A DNA stretch of 64,000 bases from Photorhabdus caribbeanensis (GCF_018448885.1 NZ_RCWB01000031.1:1-64000), one strand, 5' to 3'; positions 17,734-28,257 are shown, numbered from the stretch's first letter. Program-made: numbers and translations. The notes: a model not told the origin generated them from the letters alone.

Positions 17734-20622
17734 TTACAGAGTTGCTACCATCGCTGTACCAACCTGTTTATAATCCTCATAAGAGGAATGAGCATTGATA
17801 TTTATTGTCGCTAATAATGAACGCATGGAAAGCGCCATTTCCTCAGACCAAACTTTAAGTCTCATCATGATATCTATTTCAGCCAATGTTTTTGCTGTAT
17901 TATCTTCTTTTCCAATAATATGTGAATTAGCTAATAGCACTTCATCACTCTGCCATGACAATAGTTCAGTTAATATTTTCACCATATTAGTTTTATCGTT
18001 ATTTTGATTATCCGTATTGACTAGTTCCAAATAACGCAATATTTTATCTTCCGCGTTATCTAAAGAAAAAACTAATTGCATCCAATCTCGGTAGCGACTG
18101 AAATAATAAATAACTGATAAAGAAAGTTGCGTATTCTGGCAGCCAAACCATTCAGGATGTTCAGAAAAATGCTTCAACATCACAGTACTCAGTTGGAAAA
18201 TCTTAATCACTGAAATATATCGCGATAAATCATACATCAGTATCAGATAATCCTGACTGATCATTTCTGGCTGTAAATTTTTCTTATCAAACAATTCAAA
18301 TGACTTTAATAAAAAATCATAACTACTTGAGCCGATCCAGTTTAAAATAAATAGAGGAAACGGTTGTGATAGCTGAAATGCATTTGCCAACATACTGGCC
18401 GATATTGCATTTTGTGCAGATTGAGCTTGAGTAATAATTGCAGCCCATTGTTCAGTAATAGATACTTTGACTTTATCATCAAGTAATATACTTTTTATCG
18501 CTTTATTAATTTCATCATTAATATTAACCTCAGGCTTAACCAAACCATATTTTTGATGCGATACTGCATTTAAAACAGTTTGACGTGGAGTTAACCAATC
18601 AATCAAATCACCATTATCATCTAATGCAGGTAAGATATTTGATGATAAACTTTCCAGGGTTAAACTCGCTGAATTACGATGCAATCCAACTTGATTAATA
18701 AAGGCCACCTGCGCCGCATTGCCGGTCATAACAACTTCATTAGCTGGTAATAAGAATAGTTGAAGCGTACCAACAGATAATTTATTTATTCTCAACCATT
18801 CTGTGGTTTGCTCCATCGCAATCATAATATCAAACATATCTGTTTGCCTATTATTTCCTTCCTGCGATAAATAAGGCATACCAGCAACCTGTTTTAATAT
18901 TTTATTTCCACCTATCAGCGTTAACAGAACCACACCTTCCTGTGGTGTTAACCCCAACATTCTTGACAATCGCACAATGCGATAAAACGCAGAAACAACA
19001 GGAAGTGAACATGTTAAACTTTTTTTACCTATCGATTCAGCAACTAATGGCGCTAATAGAGTAAAATCCTTCGCTGCAATTTTCAATCCAGCACATAATT
19101 TGCTAATAATCTTATCATCCTGTTTTGTCTCCGAATAAAACTCACGATCATCAATCATCAATGGCTCATCAAATAACGAAGATGAATTGAAAATCTGATC
19201 GAAGAAAGAAATATCTGTACCCGTCGAGAAAGGGGTAATTTGATATATTAATGCGGCAAAATCATCAGGTGAAATATGATATTTTTTATTCCAATGATGA
19301 AAAATCCCTAACATACGTAAGGTATTATCATTCATCTGTAATTGTTTATTTGCATCCCCTTCTGCCCGCATAGTTGCAGTCACCAATAAATCAATTTTAT
19401 CTACCGGCAAATTAACCCATTTCCACAATCGTATCATGCGATTTAATCTATCAAAGCGTTGATGATTCACACCGGACAGTTTATTTATCTCTTGTGGCAA
19501 ATGATCACTGGAGACAAATTCACGATACAAATGTAAAAAATCACTCTCTTTTGCATTTGGCCCATTAATAAAAACAGCGCCATAACTATAAGGAGTCGCA
19601 GGTATAGTTAAATTAAGCACATTTTTAGATAATCTCACATTATTTTGTTCTAATGCCCCCCCTTTATTGGTAGATATTCCTTTTATACATAATAATTGCT
19701 CAACTTCTGCGACAGAAAGAGCTGTTTGTGCAATAAAAGTCGATAACAATTCAAGTAACTCTGCATTATTAACGCCATAATTATCTTGATAGAATTGACT
19801 ATTAGATGGATTTAACGGCTCATTAATTATTTTTTGTTGGCAAATACCTAGCTGATTTGCCAAAGGGGGGACAAATTCTCCATTAGCAATATTTAGATTA
19901 GATTTAAGAAAATAAGGATAACGCTTATCTGTCTGTTGTATCATTTCCAAACAAAAAAGTTTTTTATTATCAAATGTTAGGTTAATTTGGTTTTGCGCAT
20001 AATCATAAGGGAGTTGGAATGGATAACGTACATTAGCCAAAAGATCATAACTGGATAAATTGGTCTTTCCTTGTTGTTTTAACATAGCTTCCAAACGTTG
20101 ACTTAGCATAGTATTAACCAATGACAGTGTTGAAATCTCCTGATTAATACTGACTTCATCCAGCATTAAATGCGCTAAATCAGAACGGCGCTCATCGATT
20201 TTAATTGCCTCATCCTCTGCATTGAGTTCAATATCCATCGCTAATTTATAAATCTCTGCTAAATAAGCAACCGGTGAATTATTTGCTTCCGGTGCGCCAT
20301 TTGGACAGTATTGCTGCCAATTATCCTGAAATAAGGATTGATATTGAGGACCTTGTTTTAATGAAAGCGAAGAATAACTTCTGGCATATGTATCATGAGT
20401 GTAATGCTGCTGGCGAAATTTACGGGCTATTTGTATAGCATAGCTGTTTGCCATATCATAAATATCTGCTATCTGATGATTTGAATTATACTTCTTTAAA
20501 AATAGACTACGGGGAATTCTTATAATATCAAAAATAGATTTATAACCTAATTCAATTATTTTATCGGTGAAGTTATATTTATTACCTATTTTCTTTAACA
20601 ACGGGCTAATATCATGACTCAT
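17734..20622 (-). CDS. tccA: TccA-type insecticidal toxin complex protein (N-terminal part of TcA)
   Basis: The protein is ~962 residues from the ATG at 20622, which has AAGG eight bases upstream; a longer in-frame reading to 20709 is less likely. The N-terminus (ISPLLKKIGNKYNFTD, then VAYLAEIYKLAMDIELNAED and RRSDLAHLMLDEVSINQEIS) is the Salmonella virulence plasmid A-like (VRP1) domain found at the start of TcA proteins and TccA. Its length matches TccA. It should assemble with the TccB-type protein from the next gene to form the pentameric TcA translocation channel. It is transcribed after the TULIP/Ig gene, with a 134-bp gap from that gene's stop. Confidence 0.85.
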   Translation of the reverse strand: MSHDISPLLKKIGNKYNFTDKIIELGYKSIFDIIRIPRSLFLKKYNSNHQIADIYDMANSYAIQIARKFRQQHYTHDTYARSYSSLSLKQGPQYQSLFQDNWQQYCPNGAPEANNSPVAYLAEIYKLAMDIELNAEDEAIKIDERRSDLAHLMLDEVSINQEISTLSLVNTMLSQRLEAMLKQQGKTNLSSYDLLANVRYPFQLPYDYAQNQINLTFDNKKLFCLEMIQQTDKRYPYFLKSNLNIANGEFVPPLANQLGICQQKIINEPLNPSNSQFYQDNYGVNNAELLELLSTFIAQTALSVAEVEQLLCIKGISTNKGGALEQNNVRLSKNVLNLTIPATPYSYGAVFINGPNAKESDFLHLYREFVSSDHLPQEINKLSGVNHQRFDRLNRMIRLWKWVNLPVDKIDLLVTATMRAEGDANKQLQMNDNTLRMLGIFHHWNKKYHISPDDFAALIYQITPFSTGTDISFFDQIFNSSSLFDEPLMIDDREFYSETKQDDKIISKLCAGLKIAAKDFTLLAPLVAESIGKKSLTCSLPVVSAFYRIVRLSRMLGLTPQEGVVLLTLIGGNKILKQVAGMPYLSQEGNNRQTDMFDIMIAMEQTTEWLRINKLSVGTLQLFLLPANEVVMTGNAAQVAFINQVGLHRNSASLTLESLSSNILPALDDNGDLIDWLTPRQTVLNAVSHQKYGLVKPEVNINDEINKAIKSILLDDKVKVSITEQWAAIITQAQSAQNAISASMLANAFQLSQPFPLFILNWIGSSSYDFLLKSFELFDKKNLQPEMISQDYLILMYDLSRYISVIKIFQLSTVMLKHFSEHPEWFGCQNTQLSLSVIYYFSRYRDWMQLVFSLDNAEDKILRYLELVNTDNQNNDKTNMVKILTELLSWQSDEVLLANSHIIGKEDNTAKTLAEIDIMMRLKVWSEEMALSMRSLLATININAHSSYEDYKQVGTAMVATL

Positions 20623-20756
20623 AGAATCGCCTTTATTTATTGGGAATACATGGATGGGTGTTTTATCTAAAAACGATAATAGGCTTGAGAACAGAGATGC
20701 AATAAACAATAAGGCATTTATTGCATCATCTGGTAATTATTAAAAGTTGTTAACTA

Positions 20757-23078
20757 TTAACTGATTTTCGGCTCAAGTGTAATCAGAGCATATCCGGCAC
20801 GATTGGGTTTATTCTTATGTGTCACTCTGAGCAAAACAATTTCCGAACGAGTAATATCATTTGGCGCAGTATAAGTTGCAGTATACTTTTCAATGTCATT
20901 GCCAAACTCATCTTTTATGACTTCTGGTTCACCAACCTTAATATTTCCTCTTGCAGGCATGAGGCTCCATTCACTTGGAGAAGTCAAATCATTACCGACA
21001 GAAGAGAATTCTATTACGGCATCGGGTGTTAATAATTCTTGATTATAGCTAGGATCAATCTTGAATTCAGCTATGGTACTTTTGCTAATAAGCAAAATAT
21101 TAACTTTATCTAAATCGCCATTATCAGCAACAGCCGTCACCGTAACCATATTATATCCGGCCGGGAAAGCGGCTGGAGGCGTATATTTACCATTCGCATC
21201 AACAACACCATAGCCAGTACCCGTTTCCACACTCCAATTCACTTTCTTATTGCCATAAACAGTAAAATTGGCTTCCTTATTAACATCATTCTCATTGATA
21301 ACAACAAAAGAAGGACTAACCGATACTGAGGAAGGCAACAGAGTGACAACCGCAGAAGCTTTAGCGTTTGTCTTTGAATCTGTCGCAGTAATTGTCACAA
21401 TTTGACTATTCCCTTTTATCTTAGTTGGTGCCGTATAATCTCCGGTATTAGCATCAATACTACCCAATTCTGCTGGAGTGATGGACCAATTTACCGCTGC
21501 ATTGGTGTTGATTGTAAATTTATGCTTAGTTTTCACTGGCATAGTTAATTGAAGATCATTGATTTTAAAAGCGGTTGATGTTGGAGAAATATCACCAAAT
21601 AGCACCATATCCCCGGGCACATACACTTTATCAAATTCAAGATAATTGCTTTCAGGGAATAGAAGGTGATTAACTGCAAATAGACTAATGCTATCTAATT
21701 TAATTTTTGCAACATTGGATAAATTATTTTCAACAACACCTTTAACAATGTCTGCTGTTTTATCAATAAACTCTGATTCAAAATCAGGGCCTATAAGACC
21801 TCCCCATCCAGATGCCCCTTGTTTATCATAACGGGAACTCATTCCATAATGTGATTCCAACTTAATTTCATCATTAGATATAACTGTAGGTGTAATATCT
21901 ATTGATCCATCAACATAGAAATCAATTTTATTTCTAGAATAATGACCAGTTATTAGACTATCTTCCAATACGCCGACGCTTTGATCAAAATGATAAGATT
22001 GACCATTATTACCCACTCCAGAAAAGATAATTTTTTCCTTCTCAGGCTTAATATACATCCCAGAATAAGGGATTTTTACTTTCTCTGGCCAAATATTATC
22101 GACACCATTATATTTAACCAATCCTGTCCATACAGTGTATTTTCCTCTTTTATATTGTACAGGTTCATTACTTTCAGAATATCCGTTTTTTATATTTAAA
22201 TATTTGGCTGAATCATTTTGTTGACTATTGAGACTGACCAGCTCTAATTCTACTCCTGTAGAACTCGGTAATAAACTCTCATATTGCGGCTTAAGAATAT
22301 TCTCAAAAAGTGTCTTATTACTGATAATTAGCATCGCAGAACGATTATCCGGTATCAAATAAGGAAAATTATTTGAGTTAGTTGGTAATACTCCACCGTT
22401 AGGATTATAGTTTGTTGCAATAAATAACAACACCGCCCCATGACCATAATTATCAGAACTACGTAAATTAGCATTTGGTGCTGGTTGGGTTCTAATCTTA
22501 AACATTTTTGGAACCAGTCCAGCCGTATTATCCAGCTTCAAAATACCTAATTCATAAGTTACGTCATTATCTTTGAGCCAATTACGGAAAAACTCTTTTA
22601 CTTCTGCTGGCGCATCGTCAATAACATTAACTACACTCAAATCTCCTTTTTTAAACTCAACAACAACTTTTCCATCATTACCAACAGAACCTGTTGCCAC
22701 AGTCAAATTTACGGTTATCGTCATATGGTAATCATTATTCGGCGTAACTCTTTGATAATTCTTTACTCTACCATCATCATAAAGTTCTACTATCGTGCCA
22801 GAAATAAAATTTAATTTTACCGTTGCCTGAGAATCTTCAATTGATGAATTTTCAAAGGAAATGAGCGGCACTCCCAATATCAAGTTGTCAAATCTTATCT
22901 TGTGATTTCCACTTTCCCAGGAAATAGGAGAAAAATGTGTACCTTCACTCACTTTTCTCACATATTGCTGTTCAAACAGCATATTTATTTTAGCTCTATC
23001 ATAGGCAGCGATAATATCCCATCCAAGAGTCTTCGTTTTCCCACTAAATTCATTAACAATACTATTTTCTGTAGACAT
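20757..23078 (-). CDS. P47/OrfX-like TULIP protein with three C-terminal Ig-like repeats
   Basis: This 773-residue protein is the first gene of the toxin operon, with AGGTGATT before its ATG. The N-terminus has the P47/TULIP signature (TLGWDIIAAYDRAKINMLF) and continues with the repeating beta pattern of that lipid-binding superfamily up to about residue 520. Three bacterial Ig-like repeats follow (about 525-605, 610-690, 695-773), each with a VNWS or SEWS strand, a G-x-[IVY]-D-A turn and a YTxP motif. No signal peptide is visible. P47 and OrfX proteins accompany botulinum neurotoxins, and this one sits ahead of tccAB-like genes. A toxin-accessory or lipid-contacting role is inference. The TULIP call rests on motif memory and should be checked by structure prediction. 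Confidence 0.65.
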   Translation of the reverse strand: MSTENSIVNEFSGKTKTLGWDIIAAYDRAKINMLFEQQYVRKVSEGTHFSPISWESGNHKIRFDNLILGVPLISFENSSIEDSQATVKLNFISGTIVELYDDGRVKNYQRVTPNNDYHMTITVNLTVATGSVGNDGKVVVEFKKGDLSVVNVIDDAPAEVKEFFRNWLKDNDVTYELGILKLDNTAGLVPKMFKIRTQPAPNANLRSSDNYGHGAVLLFIATNYNPNGGVLPTNSNNFPYLIPDNRSAMLIISNKTLFENILKPQYESLLPSSTGVELELVSLNSQQNDSAKYLNIKNGYSESNEPVQYKRGKYTVWTGLVKYNGVDNIWPEKVKIPYSGMYIKPEKEKIIFSGVGNNGQSYHFDQSVGVLEDSLITGHYSRNKIDFYVDGSIDITPTVISNDEIKLESHYGMSSRYDKQGASGWGGLIGPDFESEFIDKTADIVKGVVENNLSNVAKIKLDSISLFAVNHLLFPESNYLEFDKVYVPGDMVLFGDISPTSTAFKINDLQLTMPVKTKHKFTINTNAAVNWSITPAELGSIDANTGDYTAPTKIKGNSQIVTITATDSKTNAKASAVVTLLPSSVSVSPSFVVINENDVNKEANFTVYGNKKVNWSVETGTGYGVVDANGKYTPPAAFPAGYNMVTVTAVADNGDLDKVNILLISKSTIAEFKIDPSYNQELLTPDAVIEFSSVGNDLTSPSEWSLMPARGNIKVGEPEVIKDEFGNDIEKYTATYTAPNDITRSEIVLLRVTHKNKPNRAGYALITLEPKIS

Positions 23079-23482
23079 ATAATCACCTATGTTTGAAGTT
23101 ACTAAAAATATGTTATTAAGGCAAGCGTATTAGATAATAGCTACCGCCATCATATTAGTTCAATAATATGAAATTAATCTCTGGAATAATCTATATTTTC
23201 ATTCTATTAACAACTTGGAAACAAGTTGAAAAAATATATATTCTCCAATACATCCACATAGATTGAAAATTAATTAGGATGTATATGATTAATATAACAT
23301 GTATCAACGTGAATATAACATAGGAAAATATTAACAAAAAACATGCAGAGGATAATATATAATATCACCCCTACAATTAATATTTAAATATAACAAATCA
23401 ATAACTAAAAAATAATAATCACCCTACAAAACACATATTATAAGTTCTGCGAATATCCCCCCGTCTGCGTAACCTATTACGT
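23079..23482. other. AT-rich leader of the toxin operon
   Basis: About 400 bp without a gene between the toxin operon start and the 3' end of the ammonia-lyase gene, both on the minus strand. It is very AT-rich and should contain the toxin operon promoter. I found no clear -35/-10 pair and no strong hairpin. Confidence 0.5.
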
Positions 23483-24451
23483 CTAAGATTGTTTTGACAG
23501 CAAAGCACAATAACGCTCAATATCCACGTTACCGCCACTGACAATGATCCCAACTCTCTGTCCTTGCAACTGCGTACTCATTTGGCGTACAGCGGCAAAA
23601 CTCAGGCAGCCGGTCGGTTCGACAACCATTTTCATTCTTTCCGCATAAAAACGCATTGCATCCACCAATTCTTCATCAGAAACAGTGAAAATATCATCAA
23701 CATTTTTTTGAATAATATCGAAAGTATATTGCCCAAGATGTTGAGTTTGTGCGCCATCAGCAATGGTTCTAGGCGTATCGATATGAATAATTTTTCCCTG
23801 ACGAAATGATTGCTGAGCGTCATTACCGGCTTCCGGCTCTACACCATAAATTTTACATTCAGGAGAAAAATGGCGGGCAGCAAGCGCACTCCCTGAAAGC
23901 AACCCTCCGCCACCGAGACAAACAAACAACGCATCCAATTCCCCAACTTCTTCAAACAGCTCTTTTGCCGCGGTTCCTTGCCCGGCAATAACGTGTGGGT
24001 GATCATAAGGGGGAATTAAGGTCAATCCCTGCTTTTCTGATAATTCACGGCCAATCTGTTCACGATCTTCGGTATAACGATCATAAAAAACAATTTTACC
24101 ACCGTAACCTTCGGTCGCCGCTACCTTAGCCGCTGGCGCATCGAACGGCATAATGATTGTCGCCGGTATATTCAGTATACGAGCCGCCAATGAAATCGCC
24201 TGAGCATGATTACCCGATGAATAAGTCACAACCCCATTGCGGCGTTGTTCGTCACTAAATTGTGATAGCGCATTGAAAGCACCACGAAATTTAAATGCTC
24301 CCATTCGCTGATAATTTTCACATTTAAAAAATAACTTGGCTCCAGTCATTTCATCAGCAGTGCGGGAAGTCAGAACTGGCGTACGGTAAGCATAACCTTC
24401 TATACACCGGGCAGCATCAATAACATCATCATAAACAGGAATATTTTTCAT
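23483..24451 (-). CDS. PLP-dependent threo-3-hydroxyaspartate / serine-threonine ammonia-lyase
   Basis: This 322-residue fold-type II PLP enzyme has the PLP lysine K54 in GAFKFRGA, the substrate loop SSGNHAQA, the phosphate-binding loop GGGGLLSG, and the C-terminal SGGN. The N-terminal wording (YRTPVLTSRT, then FFKCENYQRMGAFKFRGA) is closest to threo-3-hydroxyaspartate ammonia-lyases, which convert hydroxyaspartate to oxaloacetate and ammonia. Catabolic threonine or serine dehydratase activity is the alternative. There is no ACT regulatory domain. It lies 67 bp downstream of the TetR gene on the same strand, so the regulator may control it. Confidence 0.8.
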   Translation of the reverse strand: MKNIPVYDDVIDAARCIEGYAYRTPVLTSRTADEMTGAKLFFKCENYQRMGAFKFRGAFNALSQFSDEQRRNGVVTYSSGNHAQAISLAARILNIPATIIMPFDAPAAKVAATEGYGGKIVFYDRYTEDREQIGRELSEKQGLTLIPPYDHPHVIAGQGTAAKELFEEVGELDALFVCLGGGGLLSGSALAARHFSPECKIYGVEPEAGNDAQQSFRQGKIIHIDTPRTIADGAQTQHLGQYTFDIIQKNVDDIFTVSDEELVDAMRFYAERMKMVVEPTGCLSFAAVRQMSTQLQGQRVGIIVSGGNVDIERYCALLSKQS

Positions 24452-24518
24452 AGAAATAACCGTAAGTTATACGAAATAGCAGACAAAATATCTACTCCAG
24501 GAAAACCTATCAAAATAA

Positions 24519-25139
24519 CTATAATTCAGAATCTCTGTGCGCCTGATTAATAATTGCTTTTGCCATCCATTTAGTGATCTCAATAATTTCTGCATTATCC
24601 ATCTGCCAAATATCTTTCATCACCAAAAAGACCTCAGAACCATAAATCAGGGAAAAAGAACGGATGACATTTTCCAAGGTATCCGGCGGAAAATGCCCTT
24701 TTAATGGTTCAACAACCATTGCCAGGATATCTTTACGATGCCCACGAACCAATTTCTTTTCCTGTTTATCCTCAGATAAGCGCCCCTGAGCCCACTGTTG
24801 CAAAGAAACCAACAGAGCAGCTCGTAACGCGCCTTCATGTTCAAACATTCGAGGATAGGCAAAATTCAACAACTCAATAATCCGCTCCTCAGTTTTTTCA
24901 CTGGTCGGCTTCCAGGTAAGAATCGGCCCAAGGCTGGCGCCAACAATTGCATCAATTAAATCACTTTGAGTCGGAAAATAACGATATGCCGTTGCCCTGG
25001 AAACACCTGCATGCATTGCCAATTCAGAAACCGAAGGTATCGCCCTCTGTTCAAAAAGTTCCAACGCCGCATTTATTAGCAATGTATAAGTTTTTTTCCG
25101 AGTACCGGTAAAATGAGTTTTCTTCTTCGAGTCCATCAT
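24519..25139 (-). CDS. TetR/AcrR-family transcriptional regulator
   Basis: This protein of ~206 residues has an N-terminal helix-turn-helix at residues ~30-60 (AIPSVSELAMHAGVSRATAYRYFPTQSDLIDAI), the usual TetR layout, followed by an all-helical ligand domain. The start is ambiguous between GTG 25145 and ATGs 25139/25136; I use 25139. It is divergent from the Tm-1-like gene and upstream of the ammonia-lyase gene. TGAG...CTCA palindromes in the 230-bp divergent region are candidate operators. The ligand is unknown. Confidence 0.85.
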   Translation of the reverse strand: MMDSKKKTHFTGTRKKTYTLLINAALELFEQRAIPSVSELAMHAGVSRATAYRYFPTQSDLIDAIVGASLGPILTWKPTSEKTEERIIELLNFAYPRMFEHEGALRAALLVSLQQWAQGRLSEDKQEKKLVRGHRKDILAMVVEPLKGHFPPDTLENVIRSFSLIYGSEVFLVMKDIWQMDNAEIIEITKWMAKAIINQAHRDSEL

Positions 25140-25266
25140 CCCCACAACTCTTTCACAATAAAAATCGCTAGATTAACACTTATGGTTAAAATATTTTTTC
25201 GCTATCATCACTCTACTCAACTATCTACAAAACGATCAAATTGATTCAGCTTATTTATGGATAAAA

Positions 25267-25328
25267 TGAGATGACAGTCTCAATTTGATAATATAACTGT
25301 GATACTTGAGTCTCATCTTGACTATAAT
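25267..25328 (+). promoter_or_regulatory. Divergent promoter with candidate TetR operators
   Basis: Two related inverted repeats are present: TGAGATGACAGTCTCA-type at 25267-25282 (TGAG/CTCA arms) and TGAGTCTCA at 25307-25315. A perfect TATAAT at 25323-25328 faces the Tm-1-like gene. This position would suit autoregulation and control of both flanking units. Motif-based inference only. Confidence 0.4.
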
Positions 25329-25375
25329 CTGTCCATGAATGAGTAGTCAGCACCAGGGAAGTATTCATAATTATA

Positions 25376-26587
25376 ATGAAAAAAAACCAAGGCTATGTTT
25401 ATATCGCTACTATTTTTGATACCAAGCGCGCAGAAATTTTCTACGTCAGGGATCTGATCAAAAAAGCCGGCCTTGCTGTTCGAACTGTGGATTTGACTAC
25501 TCAATCTGGCTCACTGGAAAGAGGTGCCGATATCACGGCCCAAACAGTAGCAGAGCATCACCCACAAGGTAAAGAAGCCGTTTTCTGTGGTGATAAGGGG
25601 AAAGCCATTTCCGCGATGTCAGTTGCTTTCAATGTGTTTTTATCAAAACAAACTGATGTTTTAGCAATTCTAGGTCTGGGAGGTTCCTGCGGTACAGCAC
25701 TGATCACACCGGCAATGCAATCTTTACCCGTAGGTATACCAAAACTTATGGTTTCTACTATGGCATCCGGTGATGTTTCTGGCTATGTGGGAGTTAGCGA
25801 TATATCTATGCTGTACTCGGTTACAGATGTATCCGGTCTTAACCGTATTTCTCGCCAAGTGCTAAAAAACGCAGCCAACCAAATCGCAGGAGCTGTTTAT
25901 TTTCACGAAGAGAACAATATTGAAGATAAACCAGCTATTGGTCTGACGATGTTTGGTGTGACGACACCGTGTATACAGTTATTAACCAAAGAGTTGGAAC
26001 AGCAGTATGATTGTCTGGTTTTTCACGCAACCGGCAGCGGTGGCAAAACAATGGAAAAACTAGCCGAAAGCTGTTTGCTTCACAGTCTACTGGATATCAC
26101 TACTACTGAAGTCTGTGACTATCTGTTTGGTGGCGTTCTTGCTTGTGGCGCTGACCGTCTGGGAGCCATAGCCCGTACGCAAATACCTTATATTGGTTCT
26201 TGCGGAGCGTTGGATATGGTGAACTTTGGTCATCTGAACACTATCCCAGAACGCTACAAATACAGGCAATTTTACCGTTACAATTCGCAAGTAACATTGA
26301 TGCGCACCATACCCGAAGAGAACCGTCAAATGGGAATTTGGATCGCAGAAAAACTCAATCAGTGCGAAGGAAAAGTAAAATTTATTCTTCCAGAAGGTGG
26401 CTTTTCCGCTCTGGATATTAAAGATGGGCCGTTCTGGAATCCTGATGCTAATCAATCATTTATTGAAGCTTTTGAAGCTACATTGATAGAAACGGAAAAT
26501 AGACAACTAATTAAAAGCCCTCATCATGTGAATTCACCTGATTTTTGCCAACAGGTGATTAACGAATACCGGCAGATGATGGCTTAG
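25376..26587 (+). CDS. Tm-1-like ATP-binding domain protein (UPF0261)
   Basis: This 403-residue cytosolic protein has the UPF0261/Tm-1 N-terminal domain. Characteristic blocks are [20 protein letters not shown] at the N-terminus, [37 protein letters not shown], and [15 protein letters not shown]. The tomato homologue Tm-1 blocks tobamovirus replication; bacterial members have no settled function and often sit beside a PEP-mutase/ICL-like TIM-barrel gene, which is absent here. The gene is divergent from the TetR regulator. The Shine-Dalgarno is weak. No enzymatic reaction can be assigned. Confidence 0.8.
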   Translation: MKKNQGYVYIATIFDTKRAEIFYVRDLIKKAGLAVRTVDLTTQSGSLERGADITAQTVAEHHPQGKEAVFCGDKGKAISAMSVAFNVFLSKQTDVLAILGLGGSCGTALITPAMQSLPVGIPKLMVSTMASGDVSGYVGVSDISMLYSVTDVSGLNRISRQVLKNAANQIAGAVYFHEENNIEDKPAIGLTMFGVTTPCIQLLTKELEQQYDCLVFHATGSGGKTMEKLAESCLLHSLLDITTTEVCDYLFGGVLACGADRLGAIARTQIPYIGSCGALDMVNFGHLNTIPERYKYRQFYRYNSQVTLMRTIPEENRQMGIWIAEKLNQCEGKVKFILPEGGFSALDIKDGPFWNPDANQSFIEAFEATLIETENRQLIKSPHHVNSPDFCQQVINEYRQMMA

Positions 26588-26933
26588 CATCAACAGTAAT
26601 ATTGTTGCAAAAACAACACTGACACTGAAAGATTATATACAACTAATTAATGACTAGGCAAAAAGTTGCCAGAAGAGGGCATTCTAATGCTATTGTTCTA
26701 TCAGTGACGAATTTACGACGTGTCTGTTGGGACGTTGTACTAAAAGAAATTAAAGCAGTTGACTATTCGTGTTCAAAGGGAAGCCATAAGAACTTCCTGT
26801 TAATAACCTTGCTGTAAGATGTTAGGAGTTAACAAACTAAATCAAAACATAAATATACCTGCTTTGTTTTCTCCCTTTCGGAGCTTATTTCCGTCAACAC
26901 CAGGCTCCTGCGGCCCCCACCGCAGGAGTTTTT
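26588..26933. other. Intergenic region with an orphan plus-strand terminator
   Basis: This 346-bp stretch has no coding potential I trust. It ends in a strong plus-strand terminator and includes a second small hairpin (CTCC-CTTT-CGGAG near 26870). A TTGACT near 26759 could be a -35. It could be the 3' UTR of the Tm-1-like gene or encode a small RNA ending at ~26935. Confidence 0.45.
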
Positions 26934-26935
26934 TT
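26905..26935 (+). terminator. Rho-independent terminator, plus strand
   Basis: A nine-bp GC-rich stem (CTCCTGCGG/CCGCAGGAG) with a six-base loop is followed by seven T's. The T-run is on the plus strand only, so it ends a transcript coming from 26588 or upstream and not the convergent permease gene. Confidence 0.85.
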
Positions 26936-28178
26936 ATGAATAAACCGGCAATAGACTAAAATTTGATAGGATATGCGCAACGGCATTCAGTACACCAAAT
27001 AACAAAATCAAGCCAAGCATCACATTACCTCCCCAAACCCGATACATAGGGCTGCCAAATCGCTTACGGGATGCTCTGGCAAGTAATGCGGGAACGATAG
27101 CCGCCCAAACTGTCGCAGCAAGACCAGCAAAGCCAATCGCATGAATAAAGCCATTCGGGTAGATCATTCCACCCACCATTGGCGGAAGAAACGTCACCAA
27201 CGCCGTTTTGAAACGCCCTAACTTGGTATCATCAAATTTAAGCAAATCAGCCAGATAATCGAACAACCCAAGCGTGACGCCAAGGAATGAGCTGGCAACC
27301 GCAAAGTTAGAAAAGAGCGTTAATAATAAGCCCAGAGCTGAGCTGTTCAATCCTCCGCTTAATGATTGTACCAAAACATCAATATTGCCCCCTTTTGCGA
27401 TGATTTCGACAAAATCAGGCCGGGAAATATTGCCCATTGTTCCAATCAACCAAATCAAATAAAGCACCAAAGCCATTGATGTCCCAATAAACAGGCATCT
27501 CTTTATTTTCTCTGGCTCTTTTCCATAATATTTCATCAGGCTAGGGACATTGCCATGATATCCAAAGGAGGCCAGGCAGAAAGGTAAAGTCATTAATACG
27601 TAAGGCCAGTAAGTTGGATTCACTTCAGTTGTATTAAACAATACCGCTGGTTTAACGTTATAAAGCAGCCCGCCAAACGTCATAAAGAAAGTTAATATCT
27701 TAGCACCAAGAATAATTGATGTTATCCGGCTGACAGTTTTAGTACTTACCCAGACAATAAATGCCACAACAAGAGCAAATAAAAAACCAGCAAACCCAGA
27801 TGGAAAATCTATCGATAACTCCCTCATAGCATGTTGAATAACCGATCCGCTCGCGGAAATATAAGCGTAGGTCAGTATATATAAAACAAAAGCAAGGGTG
27901 ATACCATTAATGATATTCCAGCCATTGCCCAACAGATCTTTTGTGATGGTACTGAAACTTGAACCAATCCGGTAATTAAGATTGGCTTCCAATATCATTA
28001 ATCCTGAATGCAACATGCAAAACCAGGTAAAAATTAAAGCGGCAATTGACCAGAAAAACCATGCTCCTGACATGACCACCGGTAAAGAAAACATGCCTGC
28101 ACCAATAATCGTTCCACCAATGATCATGGCGCCGCCAAATAAAGATGGAGACGATTTTTCTATCGACGAAGTAGCCAT
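26934..28178 (-). CDS. mtr: High-affinity tryptophan permease, Mtr type
   Basis: This 414-residue aromatic amino acid/H+ symporter (HAAAP family) has about eleven membrane segments. The match to E. coli Mtr is close along the whole length: [59 protein letters not shown] and the ending FSLLPVYS. It imports tryptophan across the inner membrane. It lies 79 bp downstream of the tryptophanase gene, the position usually held by tnaB, and probably shares TnaC-controlled transcription. AGGG lies upstream of its ATG. It ends within the T-run of the opposite-strand terminator. Confidence 0.9.
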   Translation of the reverse strand: MATSSIEKSSPSLFGGAMIIGGTIIGAGMFSLPVVMSGAWFFWSIAALIFTWFCMLHSGLMILEANLNYRIGSSFSTITKDLLGNGWNIINGITLAFVLYILTYAYISASGSVIQHAMRELSIDFPSGFAGFLFALVVAFIVWVSTKTVSRITSIILGAKILTFFMTFGGLLYNVKPAVLFNTTEVNPTYWPYVLMTLPFCLASFGYHGNVPSLMKYYGKEPEKIKRCLFIGTSMALVLYLIWLIGTMGNISRPDFVEIIAKGGNIDVLVQSLSGGLNSSALGLLLTLFSNFAVASSFLGVTLGLFDYLADLLKFDDTKLGRFKTALVTFLPPMVGGMIYPNGFIHAIGFAGLAATVWAAIVPALLARASRKRFGSPMYRVWGGNVMLGLILLFGVLNAVAHILSNFSLLPVYS

Positions 28179-28257
28179 ATGCGTTACCCTAGCGTGGCTG
28201 TATATAGTAAGCAGTAAAATTGGGGATGCTCTTAAACAAGAAGCATCCCGATATTTA

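Noticed and set aside
13292-20622. Single TcdA-type gene broken by a frameshift
   Set aside because: The two proteins have proper starts, a 47-bp gap and lengths matching the naturally split TccA/TccB arrangement.
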